A stretch of DNA of 5,049 bases from Oscillospiraceae bacterium. Lineage in GTDB: Bacteria; Bacillota; Clostridia; Oscillospirales; Oscillospiraceae. Under the pieces are notes generated by a model that had not been told where the DNA came from, did no database searches, and saw nothing but the letters and a program-made list of their open reading frames with translations. Below, piece after piece: positions 1 through 5,049 of the stretch. Position numbers and translations under genes: made by a program. Within the stretch, counting starts at the first letter, position 1; every line of letters starts with the position of its first letter. The stretch spans positions 1-5,049 of the forward strand of contig JAQWCP010000142.1 in assembly GCA_028705905.1 (NCBI GenBank), in the 5' to 3' direction.

Positions 1-1472
1 GGATATTGGATAAGCTCTGTGACAAGCTCACAGGCAGAAGAAGCAAACGGCTCATGGAAATTCAACGCTACATCTGTAATATATGTGGCGGCCCGCCGGT
101 GATGGTCGATGACGGCAACCCGGTTGCAAGCCATGAGCAAGTCCTGGTTGAGCACCTGCTCCGGCCGGTTGGTATCCACCACGACCAGCAGGCTGCGGTT
201 ATCGGCTTTGACCAACGCATCTTGGGGTGAGATGAATACATCGGCATATTCCGGCAACGCGGAAAGACGCGTTGTCATGGAAGCGGCCAGGTTGCTCCCG
301 GGGTCCAGGACAATATATGCTTTTTTCTCTTTTTTTCTTGCAATGGCACAAATGCCCGCAGATGCGCCGATACAGTCCAGATCCGGCATGAAATGCCCCA
401 TCACCAGTACATGAGATGCGTCATCCATTAAGCGGCCAAGGGCATTTGCCATGACCCGGGACTTGACTTTGGCACGCTTTTCCAGCTCTTTGGTCCTTCC
501 GCCAAAAAATTCGAACTGAAACCGGTTTTTGATGACAACCTGGTCGCCTCCGCGGGACAATGCCATCTCGATGGAAAGGGCTGCGTATTGGAACAAATCA
601 CCAATGGTTTCTGCGTCCTTTCCCATGCCAATGCTGACCGTGGCGGCGATGCCTGCGGGATTGACAACTGTGCGCACGGCATCCAGCAGGGCAAATTTGT
701 TTTCTCGAAAGGATGGTAAAAAGCGGGACTCGAACACGAACAGATAGCGATCCCGGTCGTATTTGCACAAAAGCCCTCCCGCCGGAGCCACCCATTCACC
801 CAATTTGTCGTCAATGGAAGCAAGCATGGCAGATTTTGCATTATCGGATAAGTTTTTGACAATTTCCTCGTAATTATCCAGCACAATAATCGCAATCATC
901 GGGCGGCTGGAGAGATATTCTGCCCGAATGCTGGCGAAGTCTGTTACATCAACCCAATAGGTGGTTGCCAAAAGCCCGCGAGACGGGTGTTTCTCATCTG
1001 TACGCACCAGATGGCCAAACACCAGATATTTACGCTTGTCCATATCAACCAGCTCGGGGCACTCCGTTTTTCCCTCCATGAGCCATCGGGCAGAGAAAGA
1101 GGGAACTGCATTGGTGATTTTCGTATCAAACAGGTGTTCCCGTTCGCCAGATACTTGCAGGAACCGGTCATTGCTCCAGATGACTTCTTCTGTTTCCGGT
1201 TTGAAAATTACCATAGGCAGCGGCGAGTTGAGCATGGTATCTTTCGTGGCTGTGTCTACATCATACGTAACGGTCTCGATATATTGTAAAATTTGACGCT
1301 GGCGGCGTACGTTGGTCATATGAAAATAGAGATACAAAATGACAACGACGGCGGCTTCTATTCCCGCTACGTAGTAATTAAAAAATGCAGAAACGGCGGC
1401 AAACGCCAGCAGGAAAAAGAAATATAGCCGGATGCGCGGTTCCAGCAGGCGGGATATATTTTTTTTATTCAT
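1..1472 (-). CDS. gdpP: GdpP-type cyclic-di-AMP phosphodiesterase (DHH family, PAS and degenerate GGDEF), partial at left edge
   Basis: Membrane phosphodiesterase that, in this family, hydrolyses cyclic-di-AMP to pApA using Mn2+ bound by the DHH domain. The minus-strand frame is open from the ATG at 1472 to the window edge (490 codons). The family is usually about 650-670 residues, so the end of DHH and the DHHA1 domain lie outside. Seen in order: two hydrophobic segments at residues about 13-33 and 35-52; a PAS-like region about 78-180 (heme-binding in studied GdpP proteins); a degenerate GGDEF region about 190-320 ending in SRGGDQVVIK, the usual GdpP form; and the DHH domain from about 350. 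Metal-site motifs are MGHFMPDLD (H360, D364, D366), VVDTNRP (D433) and DHH (456-458), followed by the typical SACELVTELIQY. GGGAGG lies 8 nt before the ATG and supports this start. It is transcribed divergently from the rpoN-like gene. All catalytic residues in view are intact. Family identity is confident; activity is inferred. Confidence 0.95.
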   Translation of the reverse strand, partial: MNKKNISRLLEPRIRLYFFFLLAFAAVSAFFNYYVAGIEAAVVVILYLYFHMTNVRRQRQILQYIETVTYDVDTATKDTMLNSPLPMVIFKPETEEVIWSNDRFLQVSGEREHLFDTKITNAVPSFSARWLMEGKTECPELVDMDKRKYLVFGHLVRTDEKHPSRGLLATTYWVDVTDFASIRAEYLSSRPMIAIIVLDNYEEIVKNLSDNAKSAMLASIDDKLGEWVAPAGGLLCKYDRDRYLFVFESRFLPSFRENKFALLDAVRTVVNPAGIAATVSIGMGKDAETIGDLFQYAALSIEMALSRGGDQVVIKNRFQFEFFGGRTKELEKRAKVKSRVMANALGRLMDDASHVLVMGHFMPDLDCIGASAGICAIARKKEKKAYIVLDPGSNLAASMTTRLSALPEYADVFISPQDALVKADNRSLLVVVDTNRPEQVLNQDLLMACNRVAVIDHHRRAATYITDVALNFHEPFASSACELVTELIQY

Positions 1473-1559
1473 ACTGGCATCCTCCCAAACAGAATCCACA
1501 TGTGGGAAATTGGCGTTTCCGGGCGCTTTTGTGGCGCGAAGATGAAACCAAGATAGTTT

Positions 1560-1588
1560 ATTATATCAAAAAAAGGAAGCAAAGGCAA
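1560..1588 (-). promoter_or_regulatory. Sigma-A type promoter of gdpP
   Basis: On the minus strand, TTGCCT (1588-1583) is followed by a 17-bp spacer and a perfect TATAAT (1565-1560). Transcription would begin near 1553, giving a leader of about 80 nt before the gdpP ATG at 1472. The leader contains a 10-bp palindrome (CCACATGTGG, 1496-1505) of unknown meaning and the ribosome site GGGAGG (1486-1481). The -35 box faces that of the rightward promoter with only 12 bp between them. Confidence 0.75.
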
Positions 1589-1600
1589 GTTGAGAAAGAG

Positions 1601-1629
1601 TTGCGTTTTTGGGTGGCAAAGGGTATACT
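1601..1629 (+). promoter_or_regulatory. Sigma-A type promoter of the rpoN-like/HAD unit
   Basis: TTGCGT (1601-1606), a 17-bp spacer and TATACT (1624-1629) match the housekeeping promoter consensus well. Transcription would begin near 1636, leaving a leader of about 125 nt before the chosen start at 1761. It is the only convincing promoter seen upstream of the rpoN-like gene. No separate promoter was seen before the HAD gene, so the two genes are probably co-transcribed. Confidence 0.65.
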
Positions 1630-1660
1630 AATAATCGAACAAAGCAGAGCAAAGGAAGAC

Positions 1661-1692
1661 GGGCGTGGCGCCCTCTCACAAGAGAAGGCAGG
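1661..1692 (+). other. Two small consecutive hairpins in the rpoN-like leader
   Basis: GGGCG-TGG-CGCCC (1661-1673) is followed at once by a weaker TCTC-ACAA-GAGA hairpin within 1674-1685, both inside the predicted leader. No U-tract follows, so this is not a terminator. It matches no riboswitch class I can recognise. A GTG at 1665, inside the first hairpin, is in frame with the rpoN-like gene and could give a 32-residue longer product, but it has no good ribosome site. Confidence 0.3.
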
Positions 1693-1748
1693 TACTGTCC
1701 ACGTCGCCATTCAGGGAGCGATGCGTTGTGGCAGGCTGGAGAAAGGAT

Positions 1749-1754
1749 GGGGAG
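1749..1754 (+). promoter_or_regulatory. Ribosome binding site that fixes the rpoN-like start
   Basis: GGGGAG lies 6 nt before the GTG at 1761. This favours that codon over the upstream in-frame GTG at 1665, which lacks a Shine-Dalgarno match. It also beats the internal ATG at 1827, which would remove the whole N-terminal segment before the conserved LQM-x-AQEL helix. Confidence 0.55.
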
Positions 1755-1760
1755 TCCAGG

Positions 1761-2912
1761 GTGGGAAGAAATCAGACGCCGAAGAAAGAGTGGGCAAAGT
1801 CCGCACGGGAGGCACAATATCATAAAATGCTGCAAATGGGTGCGCAAGAGCTGCGGATATATTTGGAAAATATGTTGCATGAGAATCCAGTGCTGGAAGT
1901 GGAAGACTCTTATCATCAAAAAGAAGATGATGAAATAGAGCTGAAGCTGGAGTGGCTGGAAACAGCTGATGCACAAAATAGGCCATATTATGAATCTGAC
2001 ACGGGGGAATCGGGAGATCCTATGTCAAATTACGGTGCCGTTGAAGAAGAACAGAATCTGGGGTTTTATCTCGATGCCCAATTGCGCTTGCTGGATTTAC
2101 CTCAAGAGCTGAAACGGGCGGCGCAGTATGTCATCGAAAATTTGGATGACAATGGATATTTGCAGGAAACAGAGCAGGAGATGGCCCGCTGTCTTGGCGT
2201 TTCCGGGCAGCTTATGGGAGAGGCGTTGGAAATGGTACGCTCTTTGGAACCAGCTGGAGTTGGGGCCAGGAATTTGCAGGATTGTCTCTGCCTTCAGCTG
2301 CTCCGCCGGGAAGAGCCGGCGGATTCTTTGCCTGTTCAGATTGTAAAGGAATACCTTGCGGCTATGGCGGAGCGAAACACAGCTTTGATTGCCCGCCACC
2401 TCAATGCAGAGGAAACGAAAGTACGGGAAGCCTGTAGAATGATCCGCTCCTTAAATCCAAGGCCTGGCGCCGAATTTTCCAAACGGCAAAACTTACTTTA
2501 TCTCAATCCGGATGTTTTCGTGGTGAGATTTCCGGGCCATTTTGAACTATTGACAAACGATTACTATTTTCCGGTACTTTGCATTAGTGATGAATACCGG
2601 CATATGCTCAAGACGACAGAAGATCCGGAAGTGAAAGCGTATCTGTCTGCCCGGCTGCGGGAGGCACAGTGGGTGATTCAGGGCGTGGAACGCAGGAGAA
2701 ATGCGTTGCTTGCCTGCACGCAAGAGATTGTGTCTGTGCAGTCTCTGTTCTTCCAGGAAGGGCCAGGGCATTTGGTGCCGTTCCCACTGCGCGACGCCGC
2801 ACTTCGCATCAAATTATCGGAACAGGAAATGGAGCAAGTAGTTCGGGACAAGTACCTGCAATGCAGCAGCGGAGTGTACCCATTTGGGTATTTTTTCCCG
2901 CGCCCACATTAA
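1761..2912 (+). CDS. rpoN: Sigma-54 (RpoN)-like protein lacking the C-terminal RpoN-box domain
   Basis: Sigma-54 factors bind core RNA polymerase and direct it to -24/-12 promoters, which open only with an ATP-driven activator. With the GTG at 1761 the protein has 383 residues, against about 430-480 usually. Seen: a region I fragment with LQMGAQELRIYLENMLHENP (24-43), an acidic linker about 46-95 (region II), then a clear core-binding domain about 98-379. Core-binding landmarks are LDDNGYL (128-134), EPAGVGARNLQDCL (163-176), SLNPRPGAEF (230-239), REAQWVIQGVERR (300-312) and GVYPFGYFF (371-379). Family members continue for about another 80-100 residues containing the RpoN box (ARRTVAKYRE type), but here a stop follows four residues after the FF. 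The glutamine/leucine-rich start of region I and the helix-turn-helix (SEQEMEQVV at 353-361) are also poor matches. The gene is followed 12 nt later by the HAD gene. It may be a non-classical regulator that still binds polymerase, or a decaying paralogue; promoter recognition seems unlikely. Homology is confident, function is not. Confidence 0.85.
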   Translation: MGRNQTPKKEWAKSAREAQYHKMLQMGAQELRIYLENMLHENPVLEVEDSYHQKEDDEIELKLEWLETADAQNRPYYESDTGESGDPMSNYGAVEEEQNLGFYLDAQLRLLDLPQELKRAAQYVIENLDDNGYLQETEQEMARCLGVSGQLMGEALEMVRSLEPAGVGARNLQDCLCLQLLRREEPADSLPVQIVKEYLAAMAERNTALIARHLNAEETKVREACRMIRSLNPRPGAEFSKRQNLLYLNPDVFVVRFPGHFELLTNDYYFPVLCISDEYRHMLKTTEDPEVKAYLSARLREAQWVIQGVERRRNALLACTQEIVSVQSLFFQEGPGHLVPFPLRDAALRIKLSEQEMEQVVRDKYLQCSSGVYPFGYFFPRPH

Positions 2913-2917
2913 AGGAG
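2911..2917 (+). promoter_or_regulatory. Ribosome binding site of the HAD gene, overlapping the rpoN-like stop
   Basis: AAAGGAG ends 7 nt before the ATG at 2925, and its first two bases are the last two of the TAA stop at 2910-2912. This tight junction supports coupled expression. It also shows that no remnant of the missing sigma-54 C-terminus sits between the two genes. Confidence 0.8.
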
Positions 2918-2924
2918 AAGAAAC

Positions 2925-3587
2925 ATGCCATATCATACTGTGTTGTTCGATCTGGATTATACGCTGGGGGACGCTACAAGGGGAATTTTAACTTGCTTCC
3001 GTTATGCGCTCTCTTATATGGGATATCCCGATTACCCAGATGATACGCTACGCCATACCATTGGGCATACGTTGGAGGACAGCTTTAGTATCGTAACGGG
3101 GGAATGGTCCGGCGAAAAACGAGAGCTGTTTCGCAGCTTGTACGCCCGAAAAGCAGACAAGGTGATGGCCCGCGCATTGCAGCTGTTTCCGGACACGTTG
3201 CCATTACTGCGGTATTTGCAGGCGAGAGACTGTCAGATGGCAGTGGTAAGCACAAGACCGGTTGCACGGCTGGAGGCTATGCTGACAGCAACGGGTACAC
3301 GCCAGTTTTTCCGCACGCTGGTTGGGGTGGACAGCATTGCCCGACCCAAGCCACACCCTGAGGGGCTTTTAGAAGCCATCCGGCGTTGTGACACCAGAAA
3401 AGAGATTGCGCTTTATATTGGCGATACAGTCATTGATGCGGAAGCCGCCGCCCGGGCAGAAGTGGATTTTGTAGCGGTTGCCACAGGAACCACGCCCAAA
3501 GAGGCATTTGATGCATTTCCGGCACGCAAAGTGGCAGACCACTTGGCAGAGGTTTTAATTTGGCTGCAAGAAAAACAGTCTAGATAA
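2925..3587 (+). CDS. HAD-superfamily hydrolase, phosphoglycolate phosphatase/PpaX-like
   Basis: Soluble 220-residue phosphatase of the haloacid dehalogenase superfamily, complete, which is the normal length for phosphoglycolate phosphatase and pyrophosphatase PpaX relatives. Motif I is FDLDYTLGD with nucleophile D9 and acid/base D11; Y12 stands where glycine is usual in DxDGT. A helical cap (C1 type) fills about residues 17-85. Motif II is AVVST (S109), motif III is the lysine in RPKPHPE (K142), and motif IV is YIGDTVIDAEAA (G166, D167, D171). All four catalytic motifs are present, so the enzyme is probably active, through an aspartyl-phosphate intermediate with Mg2+. The substrate cannot be read from sequence; phosphoglycolate, pyrophosphate or a sugar phosphate are all possible. 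It is the second gene of the rpoN-like unit, with its own strong ribosome site, and is followed by a terminator. A functional link to the sigma-54-like protein is not evident. Confidence 0.9.
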   Translation: MPYHTVLFDLDYTLGDATRGILTCFRYALSYMGYPDYPDDTLRHTIGHTLEDSFSIVTGEWSGEKRELFRSLYARKADKVMARALQLFPDTLPLLRYLQARDCQMAVVSTRPVARLEAMLTATGTRQFFRTLVGVDSIARPKPHPEGLLEAIRRCDTRKEIALYIGDTVIDAEAAARAEVDFVAVATGTTPKEAFDAFPARKVADHLAEVLIWLQEKQSR

Positions 3588-3591
3588 GCAG

Positions 3592-3631
3592 AAACCGTTT
3601 GAAATGGGACATCCATTCAGACGGTTTTTTT
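3592..3631 (+). terminator. Rho-independent terminator after the HAD gene
   Basis: The arms AAACCGTTTGAAATGG (3592-3607) and CCATTCAGACGGTTT (3613-3627) pair over about 15 bp, with one G-U pair and one bulged A, around the loop GACAT. A T-run follows (3625-3631, then more T after one C). It begins 4 nt after the HAD stop and ends the rpoN-like/HAD transcript, insulating the CoA-transferase promoter. Confidence 0.9.
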
Positions 3632-3681
3632 CTTTTTTCATAAAAATTAGAAAAATTTATTTGAATATTTAGATAAAATTG

Positions 3682-3710
3682 TTGACAAGAGGTGGAGGAG
3701 CTGGTATACT
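3682..3710 (+). promoter_or_regulatory. Strong extended -10 promoter of the CoA-transferase gene
   Basis: A perfect TTGACA (3682-3687), a 17-bp spacer and TATACT (3705-3710) preceded by TG at 3702-3703 make a near-consensus sigma-A promoter with an extended -10. The 40 bases upstream (about 3639-3681) are almost pure A/T with short A-tracts, like an UP element. Transcription would start near 3717. The strength fits a highly expressed fermentation gene. Confidence 0.85.
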
Positions 3711-3733
3711 GCAATCGCAAATAATTAGTATAC
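3704..3733 (+). repeat. Inverted repeat GTATACT/AGTATAC over the -10 and start site
   Basis: GTATACT (3704-3710) and its exact reverse complement AGTATAC (3727-3733) are separated by 16 bp and centred 23 bp apart, about two helical turns. The left copy overlaps the -10 box and the right copy lies just past the likely transcription start, where a repressor would act. Because part of the left copy is the -10 itself, chance is a real possibility. Confidence 0.3.
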
Positions 3734-3893
3734 AAAATATTCGCACCCCCAAAATATCACATACAATTTATTTCGCTTCCTTGTTTGGCATCTCCCATTC
3801 TGCAAACGTTCAAGCAAATCAGTTAAGGTGTGACATCAGAACATTTCAACCCAAATTCAGCCGTGAGAAACGGAACGGAGAAAGGCGGACTCT
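3717..3893 (+). other. Long untranslated leader of the CoA-transferase gene
   Basis: About 177 nt separate the predicted transcription start from the ATG at 3894. I see no convincing ORF, no terminator and no known riboswitch pattern. One small hairpin (CCGT-GAGAA-ACGG, 3861-3873) sits just before the ribosome site. Candidate ribosome sites are AAAGGCGG (3881-3888, 5 nt from the ATG) and GGAG (3877-3880, 13 nt away). The first has better spacing but carries one mismatch to AGGAGG. The leader could stabilise the mRNA or hold a control element. Confidence 0.4.
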
Positions 3894-5049
3894 ATGAACA
3901 ACTATCAGGAACAGTATCAGCAGAAGCTGACCACCCCAGAAGAGGCGGTTAAAGTCATTAAAAGCGGTGACTGGGTCGATTATACCTGGTGTACAAACCA
4001 CCCCATTGCCCTGGACCGGGCTTTGGCTGCCCGCAAGGACGAGTTGACCGACGTAAAGATTCGCGGAGGCGTGACGATGTGGATGCCCGAGATTGCCAAG
4101 GCGGAGGATGCCGGTGACCACTTTACCTGGCACTCTTGGCACTGCAGCGGTGTGGACCGTAAGATCATGAGCAAGGGTATGGGCTATTTCATCCCGATGC
4201 GCTACTCTGAGCTGCCCCGGTTCTATCGTGAAAACCTGGCACCCATCGATGTTGTCATGTTGCAGACGACTCCTATGGATGCCCACGGCAACTTCAACTT
4301 CGGTCTGGCCTGCTCTCACATTGCCGACATCCTGTCTCGTGCAAAGTGCATTATTGTTGAGGTCAACGAGAATATGCCTTGGGTCAATGGTCTGAGCGGC
4401 ACGGAAATCAATATTCAGGATGTGGCTATGGTGGTGGAAGGGGACAACCCCGAGGTTGCTCAGTTGGGCGCTGGCGCTCCTGCTACCGATGTGGACCGCG
4501 CAGTGGCCAATTTGGTGGTGCCCCAAATCCAAAACGGCGCCTGCCTGCAGCTGGGAATTGGCGGTATGCCCAACACCATCGGTGCCATGATTGCTCAGTC
4601 CGATCTGAAGGATCTGTCCGTTCACACCGAGATGTACGTGGACGCCTTTGTGGATATGACTGCCGCCGGTAAAATCACCGGACGCTACAAGGCGCTGGAC
4701 AAGGGCCGTCAGGTCTTTGCATTCGCCGCAGGCACCAAGAAATTGTATGACTATATCAGACAGAACCCAGATGTGATGGGTGCCCCTGTAGACTACACCA
4801 ATGATGTTCACGTCATATCCCAGATTGACAACTTTGTTTCCATCAACAACGCCATTGAGGTGGACCTGTTTGGCCAGATCAACGCCGAATCCGCTGGCCT
4901 CAAGCATATCTCCGGCACTGGCGGTCAGATGGACTTTGCCATGGGCGCGTATCTGTCGAAGGGCGGCAAGAGCTATATCTGTCTGGCCTCTACCGTCACT
5001 GGGAAGGACGGTACCGTGAAGAGTCGTATTGTCCCCACGCTGCCTCTCG
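3894..5049 (+). CDS. but: Butyryl-CoA:acetate CoA-transferase (acetyl-CoA hydrolase/transferase family), partial at right edge
   Basis: Cytoplasmic family I CoA-transferase that moves CoA from butyryl-CoA to acetate, giving butyrate and acetyl-CoA, the last step of butyrate production in many gut Clostridia. The frame is open for 385 codons to the window edge; relatives are about 440-450 residues, so about 60 are missing. Landmarks match the Roseburia-type enzyme closely by recall: SGDWVDYTWCTN (24-35), PMDAHGNFNFG (128-138), IIVEVNENMP (153-162), LGAGAPATDVD (191-201), CLQLGIGGMPN (217-227), HTEMYVDAFVD (244-254) with the expected catalytic glutamate E246, PVDYTND (298-304), INAESAG (329-335) and SGTGGQMDF (340-348) forming a CoA-binding/oxyanion loop. 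It has its own strong promoter behind a terminator, so it starts a separate transcription unit. 4-Hydroxybutyrate or propionate CoA-transferase are close relatives and cannot be fully excluded. Confidence 0.88.
   Translation, partial: MNNYQEQYQQKLTTPEEAVKVIKSGDWVDYTWCTNHPIALDRALAARKDELTDVKIRGGVTMWMPEIAKAEDAGDHFTWHSWHCSGVDRKIMSKGMGYFIPMRYSELPRFYRENLAPIDVVMLQTTPMDAHGNFNFGLACSHIADILSRAKCIIVEVNENMPWVNGLSGTEINIQDVAMVVEGDNPEVAQLGAGAPATDVDRAVANLVVPQIQNGACLQLGIGGMPNTIGAMIAQSDLKDLSVHTEMYVDAFVDMTAAGKITGRYKALDKGRQVFAFAAGTKKLYDYIRQNPDVMGAPVDYTNDVHVISQIDNFVSINNAIEVDLFGQINAESAGLKHISGTGGQMDFAMGAYLSKGGKSYICLASTVTGKDGTVKSRIVPTLPL

Noticed and set aside
428..895. 155-residue minus-strand open frame inside gdpP
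   Set aside because: It lies one frame off the gdpP reading frame, which itself is open through this region and carries the conserved domains. The product is low in family-like features.
1665..1760. Upstream in-frame GTG giving a 415-residue sigma-54-like protein
   Set aside because: There is no Shine-Dalgarno match before it, the extra 32 residues resemble nothing in the family, and the codon lies inside a small hairpin. The GTG at 1761 has GGGGAG at good spacing.
2669..3043. Possible frameshifted continuation of the sigma-54 C-terminus in another frame
   Set aside because: The translated frame across the rpoN-like/HAD junction contains no RpoN-box-like segment, and the HAD gene occupies the region with a clean start and all motifs.
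3787..3803. Possible sigma-54 -24/-12 promoter (TTGGCA ... CTGCAA) in the but leader
   Set aside because: The GG and GC doublets are separated by 13 bases, while sigma-54 promoters need 10. A near-perfect sigma-A promoter lies upstream.
3846..4907. 353-residue open frame on the minus strand, opposite the CoA-transferase gene
   Set aside because: It is a shadow of the strongly coding but gene. Its product is His/Val/Asn-rich without recognisable motifs, it starts deep inside but, and the plus-strand frame matches a known family throughout.

Overview
The window looks like chromosomal DNA from a Gram-positive anaerobe of the Clostridia (Eubacteriales), most likely an Oscillospiraceae-type gut butyrate producer. 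This rests on gene content: a GdpP-type cyclic-di-AMP phosphodiesterase, a Firmicutes-style sigma-54-like protein and a butyryl-CoA:acetate CoA-transferase. It also rests on strong AGGAGG-like ribosome sites and clean sigma-A type promoters. The species cannot be fixed from the sequence alone. No mobile element, CRISPR array, tRNA or rRNA was seen.

Layout. The left part (1472 down to 1, minus strand) is the N-terminal three quarters of gdpP, running off the left edge: two membrane helices, a PAS-like region, a degenerate GGDEF region and most of the DHH domain. Next comes a divergent promoter region (about 1473-1760). It holds a TTGCCT/TATAAT promoter for gdpP and a TTGCGT/TATACT promoter firing right, with the two -35 boxes only 12 bp apart. 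The rightward promoter serves a two-gene unit: an rpoN-like gene (1761-2912), then a HAD-superfamily phosphatase (2925-3587), whose ribosome site overlaps the rpoN stop. A rho-independent terminator (3592-3631) closes it. An AT-rich intergenic region (3632-3893) carries a near-consensus extended -10 promoter (TTGACA, 17 bp, TATACT) and a leader of about 177 nt. These drive a butyryl-CoA:acetate CoA-transferase gene (3894 to the right edge, about 60 residues short of complete).

How the genes relate. GdpP would lower cyclic-di-AMP at the membrane. The CoA-transferase would carry out the last step of butyrate formation, and its strong promoter fits a highly expressed catabolic gene. The HAD protein is a soluble small-molecule phosphatase of unknown substrate. 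I see no evidence that the three transcription units form one pathway.

The most unusual item is the sigma-54-like protein. It keeps the core-RNA-polymerase-binding domain but stops just after it, so the C-terminal DNA-binding domain with the RpoN box is absent. Its N-terminal region I and its helix-turn-helix are also far from consensus. No frameshifted remnant of the missing domain lies downstream.
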